Assembly (NCBI RefSeq): GCF_000826545.1
Contig: NZ_CDME01000002.1
Coordinates: 62,001-126,000 of the forward strand
Direction of reading: 5' to 3'
Source of the DNA: Kibdelosporangium sp. MJ126-NF4
Lineage (GTDB): Bacteria > Actinomycetota > Actinomycetes > Mycobacteriales > Pseudonocardiaceae
Length of the DNA: 64,000 nt
Position 1 is the first letter of the stretch. Each line of letters starts with the position of its first letter. The position numbers were made by a program, and so were the translations under genes. The notes beneath the pieces are model-generated. The model was not told the DNA's origin, ran no database searches, and was given only the letters and a program-made list of their open reading frames with translations. This document shows positions 52,672 to 62,129 of the stretch, one piece after another.

Positions 52672-53672
52672 TAACGATTTCCGGCCGGCCCAAGATCCAC
52701 CGCCGTCAGCCAAGCGAGGAACGAGTACTCCACGCTGACTACCGCTCGGCACCAACTACAGGCGGAGATCGACGTCCTGCGGGGCGGCCTGGTGGAGACG
52801 CGTGAGATCGCCTTGCTCCAAGAAGTCGGCATCTACGAATACGCCCATCCGCTGGAAGACGCGATCGCCTACAAGGGCGCGTTGGCGGACCTGCGGCGCG
52901 GGATCAAGGACTCCGCCAAGCAGGACGCGGTTACCTGCCAGGTTGACTGGGCGGTGAACGGGTCGGTCAAGGAAGGCCAGAAACTGGGCCGGGACATGGC
53001 GAAGCTGATGCTGCGTGCGTACAACGCCGAGGCCGACAACGCCGTCCGCGTGGTCAAACCCCATACTCGTGACGCGGTGAAGAAGCGCCTGACGACCACA
53101 CGGGACACCATCGCCAAACTCGGTGTGTTGATGCGGATCGGGATCTCGACGCACTATCACCGGCTCCGGCTGCAGGAGATCGATCTGACCGCCGACTATC
53201 TGACGAAAGTGGAGATCGAACGCGAACAGGCCCGTGCCGAACGTGAGCGACTGCGCGAAGAAGCCAAGGTGATGAAGGAGATCGAGCGTGACCGCGCCCG
53301 GTTGACCAAGGAGCGGGCGCACTACGTCTCGGTCGTCGCCAAGCTGGAGGCAAAGGGCGACACGGAAGGCCTCCAGCGTGCGCAGGAACAACTCGCGACC
53401 GTCGACGACGCGATCGCCGGTGTCGAGAAGCGGGCGGCCAACGTACGGCTGGGCTATGTGTACGTGATCTCCAACGTCGGAGCGTTTGGTCCGGATGTGG
53501 TGAAGATCGGCATGACACGTCGGCAGGAACCGATGGACCGGGTCCGGGAACTCGGCGACGCTTCGGTGCCGTTCCGCTTTGACGTACACACCTTGTTCTT
53601 CTCCGAGGACGCGGTCGCGCTCGAGACCACCTTGCACCAGAAGCTGGCGGATGAAGGAAGTGAAGCTCCTCG
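52672..53672 (+). pseudogene. DUF4041 / GIY-YIG (T5orf172) protein, apparently truncated at both ends
   Basis: Readable product from GTG 52792 begins METREIALLQEVGIYEYAHP; the same frame is open back to 52672 and encodes coiled-coil sequence (LTTARHQLQAEIDVLRGGLV) that belongs to the family but has no start codon. After a long coiled coil comes the GIY-YIG-like nuclease: GYVYVISNVGAFGPDVVKIG, MTRRQEPMDRVRELGD, ALETTLHQKLADE. The usual end (an Arg-rich NLRREFF block) is missing; the frame instead reads into the PH-domain gene and stops at 53793 with unrelated sequence. Both ends therefore look deleted. Family members occur in phage and defence loci. Confidence 0.65.
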
Positions 53673-53995
53673 AGAGCTACCTGATGCCAGAGGAAAGGGT
53701 GCTGGCCCTCTGCGGTGCGGTCAAGGAAGGCAACGGAGTGCTCGCGTGCACGGACCGTCGTCTGCTGTTTCTTTTCGTCGGTCTTGTGCGTAAACAGTTT
53801 CTGCAGGTGAGCTGGAACGAGGCGAAGCACATCCACTACGGCCGGAATACGTCGACCTTCGCTGTCTACACCACGAAGGTGACCAGACGCGCAGTGCCCG
53901 CCCTGGTAGTGCGGGTCAAGAGCATCGCCGACGCGAACACGATCGCCCAAGCAGCTCGGACAGCGTCGGCGGCGCCCCGGCTGGACATCGTCTGA
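53651..53995 (+). CDS. Small PH-domain (YokE-like) protein
   Basis: 114 residues: MKEVKLLESYLMPEERVLAL, GNGVLACTDRRLLFLFVGLV, KQFLQVSWNEAKHIHYGRNT are the strand pattern of bacterial PH (bPH/YokE) domains. These are lipid- or protein-binding modules of unclear function. ATG 53651 lies at the broken end of the GIY-YIG gene, within its frame, so the join may have removed the gene's own upstream region. Confidence 0.7.
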   Translation: MKEVKLLESYLMPEERVLALCGAVKEGNGVLACTDRRLLFLFVGLVRKQFLQVSWNEAKHIHYGRNTSTFAVYTTKVTRRAVPALVVRVKSIADANTIAQAARTASAAPRLDIV

Positions 53996-54043
53996 ACCGG
54001 TTCCGTCACATCAGCGACTGGCCCGCCGCATGGACCAGCGGCG

Positions 54044-56326
54044 TCATCGGTCCACGGGTGGGTGGTGCACGCCGGACGGCGGCAGGGGACCGGTGAACGC
54101 TTCGATGGTGACCAGTGCGTGCTGGCCGGTGCAGGCCTGGGACAGTTGTGAGCTGGGGCGGTCGGTGGTCAGGACGTTGGGGTTGCCGCCTCGGCAGAAC
54201 GACGGGTCCTGCGGGTCCGGGTCGTACCAGGCACCGGTGGACAGTTGCAGCACGCCACGCCGCACGTCCTCGCTGAGCACCAGCCCGGCCAGGCAGCTGC
54301 CGCGCTCGTTGCGCAGCCGCACCACTGAGCCCGCGACCAGTCCGGCGGCCTCGGCGTCGGCGGGATGCATCCGGACCGGTTCCCGGCCTTCGATCTTGGT
54401 GCTCGCGCTGTGCGCGCCGATGTCGAGTTGGCTGTGCAACCGGGACTTCGGCTGGTTGGCGACCAGGTGGAACGGGTAGTCCGCGGCACGCGGGCCGCCG
54501 AGCCACTCGTCCGGCTCCTGCCACATCGGATGCCCCTGGCAGTCCTGATATCCGAACCCGGCGAGGGTCTCCGAGTAGATCTCGATCCTGCCGCTCGGTG
54601 TGCGCAGGGGATGGGCGTCCGGGTCGGCCCGGAACTCGGCCAGCGACACCTGCTTGGGGTCGTGCACCGGCAGGTCGACGCCGTCGCCGGCCATGAACTC
54701 GTCGAACTCGGGGTAGTCGTGGCCGAGCCCGGCTGCCTGGTCGTGCCACTCCCGGTACAGGTGGCGCAGCCATTCACCGGTGGTACGGCCTTCGGTGAAC
54801 TCCTTCTCCACCTCAAGCCGCCGGGCCAGTTCGGTGAACGTGTCGTAGTCGTCGTGGGCCTGGCCGTGCGGTGTGGTCAAGGCGGGCATCGGCAGGAACC
54901 TGGTGTCGCCTTGCCCCACACCGAAATCGTCGCGCTCGATGGACATTGTGGACGGAATGACGATGTCGGCGTGCCGAGTTGTCGAGCTCCAGAACGGATC
55001 GTGCACCACCACGGTGTCCGTTTGGTCGAACGCGTCACGCAGTCGGGCCAGGTCCTGGTGGTGGTGGAACGGGTTGCCGCCCGCCCAGTACACCAGTTTG
55101 ATGTTCGGGTAGTGGCGGCGTTCGCCGTTGAAGTCGTACTCCGCGCCGGGGTTCAGCAGCATGTCCGCGATCCGGGCGACCGGGATGAACTCGTCGGTGC
55201 CGTTGGTGCCCTGCGGCAGCGTCGGCGCTGAGCCGGAACGCAGGGGACGCCCGATGCTGGCGGCGGACCCGTAGCCGAACCCGAAACCGCCGCCGGGCAG
55301 GCCGAGCTGCCCGAGCATCGCGGCCAGCACAACACCCAGCCACATCGGCTGCTCGCCGTACTGGGTGCGCTGCAACGACCAGCTCACCGTGACCAGTGTC
55401 CGGGCAGCGGCCATCTGCCTTGCCAGCTCCCGCAACCGAGTGGCGGGCAGCCCAGTGATCGGCTCGGCCCACTCAGGCGACTTCGGCACCCCGTCGGTGA
55501 CACCACGCAGGTAGTCGGCGAAGCGGTCGAAGCCGGTCGTGTACCGGTCGACGAAGTCCTTGTCGGTCAACCCTTCCTGATCGAGCACATAGGCGAGGGC
55601 GAGTTGCGCCGCCGCGTCGGTGCCCGGCCGGGGCGCCAGCCACTCGGCCTGGGCTTCGGGCGGCGTGTCGTCGCGCAGCGGGCTGATCGAGACGAACCGG
55701 CAGCCGTTCGCCCTGGCGGCGGCGACCCACGACCTGGTGTTGTGCCGCGTCACCCCGCCCGGCGCGACCACGCTGTTCTTCGACGAGATACCGCCGAACG
55801 CGACGATCAACTCCGCCTGGTCGGCCAGCACCTCGTGCGACGTGCTCCGATCCATCAGCCAGGTCGCACTGCCGATCACATGGGGCAGGAAGGTGTGGGC
55901 GGTACCGAGCGAGTACGAACCGACATGCCGGACATATCCGCCAAGAGTGTTGAGGAACCGGTGCAGTTGACTCTGCGCGTGGTGGAACCGACCCGCGCTG
56001 GCCCAGCCGTACGAGCCGCCGTACACCGCGTTCGGGCCATGTTCCCGGTAGACCCGGCGTAGTTCGTCAGCGAGCAGCTCCAGCGCGGTCTCCCAGGACA
56101 CAGGCACATAGGTGTCGTTGCCCCGGCCGGGAGTGCCCGGCCCGTGCTCGAGCCAGCCGCGGCGGACGTACGGCTGGTCGATCCGTGCCGAGTGGTGCTG
56201 GGCGGAGGCGACATTGTCGATCAGGGGAGCAGGATCCGGGTCACCTGGCCACGGCCGGACCGAAGTCAGCGACTCACCATCGGTGGTCGCCACGAACGCG
56301 CCCCAGTGGGTCAGATGAGCGATCAT
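54044..56326 (-). CDS. Molybdopterin oxidoreductase, DMSO/biotin-sulfoxide reductase family
   Basis: 760 residues. The start is ATG 56326, where family members begin (HLTHWGAFVATTDGESL); a longer frame exists but adds nothing familiar. No N-terminal Cys cluster for Fe-S, as in DMSO reductases with Mo only. Ligand region HVGSYSLGTAHTFLPHVIG carries the Ser expected for molybdenum. LRLRNERGSCLAGLVLSEDV and LSTGAWYDPDPQDP are cofactor-binding C-terminal blocks. No Tat signal, so it is cytoplasmic, fitting the BisC group that reduces sulfoxides such as biotin or methionine sulfoxide. Confidence 0.87.
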   Translation of the reverse strand: MIAHLTHWGAFVATTDGESLTSVRPWPGDPDPAPLIDNVASAQHHSARIDQPYVRRGWLEHGPGTPGRGNDTYVPVSWETALELLADELRRVYREHGPNAVYGGSYGWASAGRFHHAQSQLHRFLNTLGGYVRHVGSYSLGTAHTFLPHVIGSATWLMDRSTSHEVLADQAELIVAFGGISSKNSVVAPGGVTRHNTRSWVAAARANGCRFVSISPLRDDTPPEAQAEWLAPRPGTDAAAQLALAYVLDQEGLTDKDFVDRYTTGFDRFADYLRGVTDGVPKSPEWAEPITGLPATRLRELARQMAAARTLVTVSWSLQRTQYGEQPMWLGVVLAAMLGQLGLPGGGFGFGYGSAASIGRPLRSGSAPTLPQGTNGTDEFIPVARIADMLLNPGAEYDFNGERRHYPNIKLVYWAGGNPFHHHQDLARLRDAFDQTDTVVVHDPFWSSTTRHADIVIPSTMSIERDDFGVGQGDTRFLPMPALTTPHGQAHDDYDTFTELARRLEVEKEFTEGRTTGEWLRHLYREWHDQAAGLGHDYPEFDEFMAGDGVDLPVHDPKQVSLAEFRADPDAHPLRTPSGRIEIYSETLAGFGYQDCQGHPMWQEPDEWLGGPRAADYPFHLVANQPKSRLHSQLDIGAHSASTKIEGREPVRMHPADAEAAGLVAGSVVRLRNERGSCLAGLVLSEDVRRGVLQLSTGAWYDPDPQDPSFCRGGNPNVLTTDRPSSQLSQACTGQHALVTIEAFTGPLPPSGVHHPPVDR

Positions 56327-56430
56327 GTCGTCCAGTAAACCCGCTTGCCAACGTCCTCGCCAGCAGGTTGTCGGGCCGGGGTGATCGTCGCGTCGGCGAA
56401 TGTGGTTGCTCACACCGGGAAGATCGACAC

Positions 56431-57009
56431 ATGGCTCAGTCGACGTTGCGCACCGAGCGGCTCACTCTCGTGCCGTTGGCCGACGAACACCTGGAGGCGG
56501 AGGTCGAACTGGACTCCGACCCGGAGGTGCTGCGATACCTGTCCACTCAGGCCTCGTCGCGCGACGAGGTCGAGCGTGCACACCGCCGTCGGCTCGCTGC
56601 CGCACGAGAGGTGCCCGGACTTGGCTTCTGGATCGGGTTCGCCGAGGACGGGTTCGTCGGCATGTGGCTTCTGCAACCCCCTCACGGACCGGATCAGCCC
56701 AAGGTCGCGGGTGAGGCCGACCTCGGCTTCCGGCTGCTGCGCCGTCGGTGGCGTCAGGGCTATGCCAGCGAGGGGGCACGCGAACTGATTCGCCACGGGT
56801 TCGCCGACGTCGGTCTCACCCGCGTTTTCGCGCAGACTCTGGCCGTCAACACCCCGTCACGGGCCACCATCACCTCCGCCGGGCTCACGTTCGTCCGAGC
56901 GTTCGCCTCTGCCGGGAACGATGACGACCCCGTCCCCGGCGCCGCACAGGGCGAGGTCGAGTACGAGATCACCCGGGCCACATGGCTCCGGGAACGTTCC
57001 CGGGTATGA
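56431..57009 (+). CDS. GNAT N-acetyltransferase
   Basis: 192 residues of the RimJ/RimL group: TLRTERLTLVPLADEHLEAE, GFWIGFAEDGFVGMWLL, acetyl-CoA loop LGFRLLRRRWRQGYASEGAR (RxxGYA) and TRVFAQTLAVNTPSRATITS. Such enzymes acetylate amino groups of proteins or small molecules. ATG 56431 begins at the family start. The end overlaps the convergent PheRS-like gene by 41 bp. Substrate unknown. Confidence 0.85.
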   Translation: MAQSTLRTERLTLVPLADEHLEAEVELDSDPEVLRYLSTQASSRDEVERAHRRRLAAAREVPGLGFWIGFAEDGFVGMWLLQPPHGPDQPKVAGEADLGFRLLRRRWRQGYASEGARELIRHGFADVGLTRVFAQTLAVNTPSRATITSAGLTFVRAFASAGNDDDPVPGAAQGEVEYEITRATWLRERSRV

Positions 57010-58114
57010 CGTGCTGGGCGGTGCCTTGGTGGAGAGCGGCGTGGACGCGGTCGCGCATGGCGTTCGCCTCATGATCTGACAACGTCTTGTGGAGATGGCG
57101 CAGGACGATCCGGACGAGGACGTTTTTCTGGTCCACACGGGCGCCGAGGCGGGTGAGAGCGTGCGGAGGGAGCGCGGTGCAGGGTGTTTCCTGGAGGATT
57201 TCCACTGATTCCACGCACGTCGCGTCGTCGCCGAGTGCGTTGCGGACGCGGTCGCCGAGGTCCTCGGCGAGGTCACCGGAGTCCACGGCGATGGAGATGT
57301 CCCGTCGGATCGGCGGCATCGTCGACACAGGGTGGTAGGGATCCAGATTCGTCATCTGTGCCGTGACAGCGGGGTCAGGGGAGCGGAGCAGCCTGATGTC
57401 CGGGATGGATTTGAGCAGCATCAGCATTCGGTCGATTCCCATCCCCAGCGCCAGACCGCTCCACGTGGTGTCCAGCCCTGCCTTGGCCAGGACGTCGGGG
57501 TGGGCCAGGCCGCATTCGGCGATCTCGATCCAGTCGCCGTCATGGGCCACGTCCACTTGGCGGCCGTTGCGGGTGTACGGGTGGACTCGGGATTCGTGGC
57601 GGGCGACGGCACCGGGGAGCGTCGCGCCGAGCAGCGCGGTGATCATCTCGTCCAGGTCGGTGCCTGCCATCGGTGGCGTGCGGCGGGTGAGGCGCCACAG
57701 GTCGAGTTGGTGCGGTGTCCCGGCGTGCAGCCGGTCGATGGCGTCGCGGCGGTAGACGATTCCCGGGCATACCAGGAGCACGTCCTCGGCCGGATCGTCG
57801 ACGAGCGCGCGCAGGGCCGCCGGGATCATTGCGCTGGAGTGGCTGCGCAGCATCCGATGCTCGTCGACGTAGCGGGAGTAGCGCGCGTCGCGAGTGACGT
57901 CCTCGGATGCGTAACCCAGATTGTCGTAGTTGTCGTCGATGGTGACGATCCGGTCGCCACGCCACCATCGGACCTCGCATCCCCACAAGTTCGCGAGCGC
58001 GCCAACCATGCGGTGAACGACGAGTTGGATGGCGTGCGGGCCTGCGGCGGGATCGGTGAGATCGCGGACGGTCAGGTCACGGGTGAGTTGGCCGGTCGTG
58101 AGTTGAGTGGGCAT
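56969..58114 (-). CDS. Single-chain phenylalanyl-tRNA synthetase-like protein
   Basis: 381 residues. A PheS-type class II catalytic core (VCPGIVYRRDAIDRLHAGTP and HQLDLW as motif 2; WSGLALGMGIDRMLML as motif 3) is followed by a C-terminal FDX-ACB anticodon-binding domain (about 285-381: MPPIRRDISIAVDSGDLAED, LVRIVLRHLHKTLSDHEAN). This core plus FDX-ACB plan is that of mitochondrial monomeric PheRS, not the bacterial PheST tetramer. It may be a second PheRS (resistance) or an enzyme using the fold for another amino acid. GGAGG precedes ATG 58114. Confidence 0.82.
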   Translation of the reverse strand: MPTQLTTGQLTRDLTVRDLTDPAAGPHAIQLVVHRMVGALANLWGCEVRWWRGDRIVTIDDNYDNLGYASEDVTRDARYSRYVDEHRMLRSHSSAMIPAALRALVDDPAEDVLLVCPGIVYRRDAIDRLHAGTPHQLDLWRLTRRTPPMAGTDLDEMITALLGATLPGAVARHESRVHPYTRNGRQVDVAHDGDWIEIAECGLAHPDVLAKAGLDTTWSGLALGMGIDRMLMLLKSIPDIRLLRSPDPAVTAQMTNLDPYHPVSTMPPIRRDISIAVDSGDLAEDLGDRVRNALGDDATCVESVEILQETPCTALPPHALTRLGARVDQKNVLVRIVLRHLHKTLSDHEANAMRDRVHAALHQGTAQHVIPGNVPGAMWPG

Positions 58115-58351
58115 GACAGCCTCCTGGAACGAGCGGACGGGCGGGGCACGACAGTCCCCCTGACCCGTGAGCTCGCTCGGCGAGGTCGGTCAGCGCATCC
58201 GAAGCGGCAGGACTCGACCCCTCAGGCGCCCGATGGGGGCCAGGGGGCCGGTAAATCGCCGGGAATCCGCGACGGTGGCCACGAACGCACCATAGCGGGT
58301 CGGCATCGGGCCGACACCCGAATTCGGTGGCCGCCCGCAGAAGGGCGACTC

Positions 58352-59329
58352 TCAGGACGACGACACGCCGTAGCAGGTGGCGACCGCCGCGGCTCGGTCG
58401 CGCAGGGAGGTACGCAACCACTGTGGAGCAAGGGCTTCCGCGTTCGTGGAGAGCTGCCACAGTGCCCATTCGGCGTGTCTGGAATCTTGGAAGGTGGCCT
58501 CCAGTCGCAGCCAGCCGTCCGCCTCAATTTCCTCAACGCGAACGGCCAACGCGGTGCCCACCAGGTCCTCGCGCCGCGCCGGGTGCACCCGCGCCAGCAC
58601 AGTGACCTGGTCGCCGCCGGTACGAAACCGCGTGCTGCGCTCCTGCCAGGCCCGGTCCAGATCGACCCGGTCTGGTCGTTGTGCCGGTTCGGCGAGTACC
58701 TCGGCGGCCAGGAGCCGCGACAGCCGGTAGGTGCGGTCCTCGCCGGACCTCGTGGCCAGCAGATAACCATGGCCGCGCACGGTGACCAGGCCGATCGGGT
58801 CCACTGTGCGCCACTTTGGGGTCTGGTCCGCGGCCGCGTAGTGGATGCGCAGCTTGTGTCCGGCGAACACCGCGCGCCGGACCTCGGCCACCACGGTGTC
58901 GGACACCTCTTCGGCGACCAGTCGGCGCGCGAGCAGGTCGGTCTCGGGGTCGATCAGCAGTCGTTGGGCCGCGCCCGCCGCGGTGGCCCGATAGCTCTCG
59001 GGTAGCGCGTCAACCACCTTGCGCATGGCCGAGGCGAGCGCCGAGCCGAGGCCGAACGCCTGTGCGCCGCGCCGCGATCCGGCGACCAGCAGGGCAAGCG
59101 CCTCGTCGTGGTTGAGTCCGGTGAGCTCGGTCTGGAAACCGGGCAGCAACGCGAAACCGCCGTGCCTGCCGCGTTCGGCGTAGACCGGGACGCCCGCTGA
59201 GGACAGCGCCTCGATGTCGCGCAGCACGGTGCGAGTGGACACCTCCAGCTCGCGGGCCAACTCGGCCGCGGACAGCTGACCGTGCTGGCGCAGCAGCAGC
59301 ACCAGCGATACCAACCGGTCAGCGCGCAT
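58352..59329 (-). CDS. WYL-domain transcriptional regulator (YafY/PafC-like)
   Basis: 325 residues. N-terminal winged helix (RLVSLVLLLRQHGQLSAAEL, then ARELEVSTRTVLRDIEAL), central WYL domain (VFAGHKLRIHYAAADQTPKW, then RTVDPIGLVTVRGHGYLLAT) and a C-terminal WCX part. WYL domains bind nucleic acid or small ligands. It is divergent from the SnoaL-like gene at 59391, with a 7-bp inverted repeat between them. Confidence 0.87.
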   Translation of the reverse strand: MRADRLVSLVLLLRQHGQLSAAELARELEVSTRTVLRDIEALSSAGVPVYAERGRHGGFALLPGFQTELTGLNHDEALALLVAGSRRGAQAFGLGSALASAMRKVVDALPESYRATAAGAAQRLLIDPETDLLARRLVAEEVSDTVVAEVRRAVFAGHKLRIHYAAADQTPKWRTVDPIGLVTVRGHGYLLATRSGEDRTYRLSRLLAAEVLAEPAQRPDRVDLDRAWQERSTRFRTGGDQVTVLARVHPARREDLVGTALAVRVEEIEADGWLRLEATFQDSRHAEWALWQLSTNAEALAPQWLRTSLRDRAAAVATCYGVSSS

Positions 59330-59349
59330 GGGAAAACTTTACCGAAATA

Positions 59350-59368
59350 CACGACACAGGATGTCGTG
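59350..59368. promoter_or_regulatory. Inverted repeat between WYL regulator and SnoaL-like gene
   Basis: CACGACA (59350-59356) and TGTCGTG (59362-59368) around CAGGA in the 61-bp divergent space; likely operator of the WYL regulator. Confidence 0.5.
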
Positions 59369-59390
59369 ATTTGTTGCGAGGCTGATCGAC

Positions 59391-59744
59391 ATGACAAGCA
59401 AGACAGTGGCCACTGAGCCGAACGACCTGGGCAAGTTCTTCATCGAGCGTGGCAACGCGGGCGATGTCGACGGGCTGGTGGCGTTGTACGAGCAGGACGC
59501 TGTGCTGGCGTTTCCGCCGGGCAGCCTGGCGGTCGGACACGCGGAGATCCGCAAGGTGTACGAACAGTTCGTCGCGGCCGGGCAGGAGCTCGTGCCGGGT
59601 AAGCAGCATCCGGCGCTGGTGTGCGGCGAACTGGCACTCACGGCGGTCACACTGACCACCGGTGAGATGACCGTCGAGATCGCCCGTCGCCAGGCGGACG
59701 GGTCGTGGCTGTGGGTCCTGGACCAGCCGATGCTCCTGCCGTAA
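59391..59744 (+). CDS. SnoaL-like / DUF4440 NTF2-fold protein
   Basis: 117 residues: FFIERGNAGDVDGLVALYEQ, DAVLAFPPGSLAVGHAEIRK, RRQADGSWLWVLDQP follow the NTF2-like pattern. These small proteins bind ligands or act as light isomerase/hydrolase enzymes. No catalytic set can be assigned. It is divergent from, and probably controlled by, the WYL regulator. The DUF488 gene follows 11 bp downstream and is likely in the same transcript. Confidence 0.78.
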   Translation: MTSKTVATEPNDLGKFFIERGNAGDVDGLVALYEQDAVLAFPPGSLAVGHAEIRKVYEQFVAAGQELVPGKQHPALVCGELALTAVTLTTGEMTVEIARRQADGSWLWVLDQPMLLP

Positions 59745-59755
59745 GCGAGGTGACG

Positions 59756-60241
59756 ATGAGGCGCATCGCGACGATCGGTGTCTACGGCTTCACGGCCGGA
59801 GCGTTCGTCGAGAAGCTCGCTGGCGGAGGTGTGGGGCTCCTGCTCGACCTCCGGCAGCGCCGAGGCGTTCGGGGGCCCGACTACGCCTGGGCGAACTCGG
59901 TGCGTCTGCAGCGCGCGCTCGCCACGGCGGACATCGGCTATCGGCATGTGAAGGAGCTGGCGCCGACGACCGAGCTGCGTCAGCTCCAGTATCGCGAGGA
60001 CGACCGCCAGGGCGTGGGCAAGCGCAACCGCATCGCACTGGCGTCCGAGTACGTCGAGCGCTACACCCGTGAGGTTCTCGACCCGTTCGATCTCGGTGCG
60101 CTCGTCGCCGAGCTTCCGAGGGACTCGGTGACCGTGCTCTTCTGCGTCGAGCGCGACCCGGAGGCATGTCACCGCTCACTTGTGGCCGCGCGCATGTGCG
60201 CCGAGCACGGCCTGCCACTCACGGATCTCCGTCCGGGATAG
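59756..60241 (+). CDS. DUF488 family protein
   Basis: 161 residues. MRRIATIGVYGFTAGAFVEK, LLLDLRQRRGVRGPDYAWAN and FCVERDPEACHRSLVAARM (Cys-His near the end) are the DUF488 hallmarks. The family is widespread but of unknown biochemical role; the Cys-His pair suggests an enzyme or metal site. GAGGTG precedes ATG 59756. Confidence 0.83.
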   Translation: MRRIATIGVYGFTAGAFVEKLAGGGVGLLLDLRQRRGVRGPDYAWANSVRLQRALATADIGYRHVKELAPTTELRQLQYREDDRQGVGKRNRIALASEYVERYTREVLDPFDLGALVAELPRDSVTVLFCVERDPEACHRSLVAARMCAEHGLPLTDLRPG

Positions 60242-60336
60242 GCCATGCAGGCCCACCGCACTGATCGTGCAGTCGTGGTCAACAAGGGTGCAGTCATAGC
60301 CAACACGCCATCGGTCGCCGTGACCAGGATGGCCAT

Positions 60337-61053
60337 ATGCGAATCGATCTGGCTGGTCGGACGGTTTTGGTCACGGGCGCGGCGTCGGGGATCGGCTTGG
60401 CGTGTGCGCGGGCGTTCCTTGCCGAGGGCGCACGGGTCGGCGTGGTCGATCGGAACGTGGTGCCGGAGTTGGACGGTGACGTTGTCGCGGTGTGTGCCGA
60501 CGTCACCGACGAGCAGAGCGTGGCTGACGCGGTCGCCGTCGTCACGCGGCGTTTTGGTCGCCTTGACGTTGTCGTGGGCTGTGCCGGGATCTCGGGTCCG
60601 GTCGGCACGTCGCTGGCCGAGACGTCCGCTGCCGAGGTGGCCGCGGTTCTCGCGGTGAACGTGACGGGGCAGATCTTGCTGGTCAAGCACGCGCAGCCGT
60701 GGTTGACCGAGGATGCCGCGGTGGTGCTGTTGGGCAGTGACTCGGCGTTCACGGCCGCGCCGGGCATGGTGCCGTACTGCGCGTCCAAAGGTGCTGTCGT
60801 GGCGCTGACGAGGGCTCTCGCGGTCGAGATGCCTGGCGTGCGGGTCAACTGCGTGTGTCCGTCTGTCGTGGACACTCCGATGGCGCGTGGCGACCTCGGC
60901 GACGTGCTGGACGATCCGGATTTCCCGGTGCAGGCTGCCGACGATGTCGCCCGGCAGGTGTTGTTCCTCGCGTCCCCGGCCGCGCGGCCGATCAACGGCC
61001 AGGCCGTGCTCGCCGACTTCGGGATGTCCGCCCGATCGGCGTTCCCCGCGTAG
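60337..61053 (+). CDS. Short-chain dehydrogenase/reductase
   Basis: 238 residues, classical SDR: TVLVTGAASGIGLACARAFL (TGxxxGxG), NAG replaced by VVGCAGISG, catalytic Ser in LLGSDSAF, YxxxK in PYCASKGAV, and VNCVCPSVVDTPMARG. NAD(P)-dependent oxidation or reduction of an alcohol/ketone; the acidic residue after the first strand (VVDRN) suggests NAD. Substrate unknown. An ATG in reasonable context begins at 60337. Confidence 0.86.
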   Translation: MRIDLAGRTVLVTGAASGIGLACARAFLAEGARVGVVDRNVVPELDGDVVAVCADVTDEQSVADAVAVVTRRFGRLDVVVGCAGISGPVGTSLAETSAAEVAAVLAVNVTGQILLVKHAQPWLTEDAAVVLLGSDSAFTAAPGMVPYCASKGAVVALTRALAVEMPGVRVNCVCPSVVDTPMARGDLGDVLDDPDFPVQAADDVARQVLFLASPAARPINGQAVLADFGMSARSAFPA

Positions 61054-61190
61054 CCCTTGACGGCGGTGAGTCCTTGCCGGAGATCCACCGCTGCCAAGGG
61101 CTTCGCTGATGTGAGGTCCAGTTCTATGGCTGGGCAGGTGGGGTGAGTAACTGTTCGGGTTTGAGTGCATTCGAGCGCATAGGAGGTTCG

Positions 61191-62129
61191 TTAAGCCGTG
61201 GGGTGTCTGTCTGATTTGGTTCTTGGCTGGTCTGTCGAGTAGTGTCTGCCGCGCGATCTGGGACACATCGGTGTGGCGTCAGCGTGTAGGGCTCCTTTTC
61301 CACCAGCGAGATGGTTGGGGACCTCCCTGCCGCCTCTGGCCACGCCATCATTGGTCAGGTCGTGAGGGAACTGGCCTCCTGGGATCGGATCATGCACGGG
61401 ATGTGTGCCGCCGCCCCAGGGACGAGTATGCCAGGGACCAGTGCGCTCAAGACCGTTCGGAGCGTGCGGCTGCACAGGAGACACTCCTGAACAGTCGTGA
61501 GGAACGGTGGTGACGAAGAGGGTGAAGTCCTCGCGGGCCTTCGCGTCGAGGGCCATGGGCAGGCGGATCCGGCCGGAGTCGACCATGCCCCGCACAGCGG
61601 ACCGACTCAGGCCGAACCCGCTCGTGAGTAGCTTCTCGACCCGGATGGGTGCCGGGAGCTCGAATCTGATGATGACCTCAAGCGCAGACTCTTCGCGTGC
61701 GAGGTAGTGGAACGGCATGTCGGTGTCCAGTGTCCACGTGCCGTTCCAGTCGAGCCGGTATCCAGCCCTGCCTGCCAATGCCGTGTCCATGGTCAGCAGT
61801 CGCACCATGGCCGGATCGTTGTGCTCGAACATCACCAACCGCTCGTGCTCGAGTGCCTGCACATGGACGCGCTCGTGGACAGGGATCTTCGACGTGCGGC
61901 CGCACAGCTCGCAGCAGATCAGCATCCAGACGTCGAGGAGCTTGCCGTTCGCGTTCACGCGGAACTTCCCGGAGGGGTGGTGACGCGTGGACCTGCACGA
62001 CACGCATGCTTTGACGATGGCGGGCAGTCCGAGCTCGCTGACCACCCACAGCGATTTCCGGTCGACGTCAGGTCCGCCATCGTCAGTGCCACCGTCAGCG
62101 GGCATGCGGGTACTGCGAAAGTCGTTCAT
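61191..62129 (-). CDS. DUF1062 family protein with long C-terminal extension
   Basis: 312 residues. Residues 15-200 match DUF1062: LPAIVKACVSCRSTRHHPSG and KFRVNANGKLLDVWMLICCE then LCGRTSKIPVHERV give two CxxC pairs (zinc site), and FGLSRSAVRGMVDSGRIRLP is the closing helix pair. Family members end near here; the last 110 residues (Gly/His/Pro-rich, PWHTRPWGGGTHPVHDPIPG) look like read-through noncoding sequence, so the original stop was probably lost. Function of DUF1062 is unknown. Confidence 0.72.
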   Translation of the reverse strand: MNDFRSTRMPADGGTDDGGPDVDRKSLWVVSELGLPAIVKACVSCRSTRHHPSGKFRVNANGKLLDVWMLICCELCGRTSKIPVHERVHVQALEHERLVMFEHNDPAMVRLLTMDTALAGRAGYRLDWNGTWTLDTDMPFHYLAREESALEVIIRFELPAPIRVEKLLTSGFGLSRSAVRGMVDSGRIRLPMALDAKAREDFTLFVTTVPHDCSGVSPVQPHAPNGLERTGPWHTRPWGGGTHPVHDPIPGGQFPHDLTNDGVARGGREVPNHLAGGKGALHADATPMCPRSRGRHYSTDQPRTKSDRHPTA

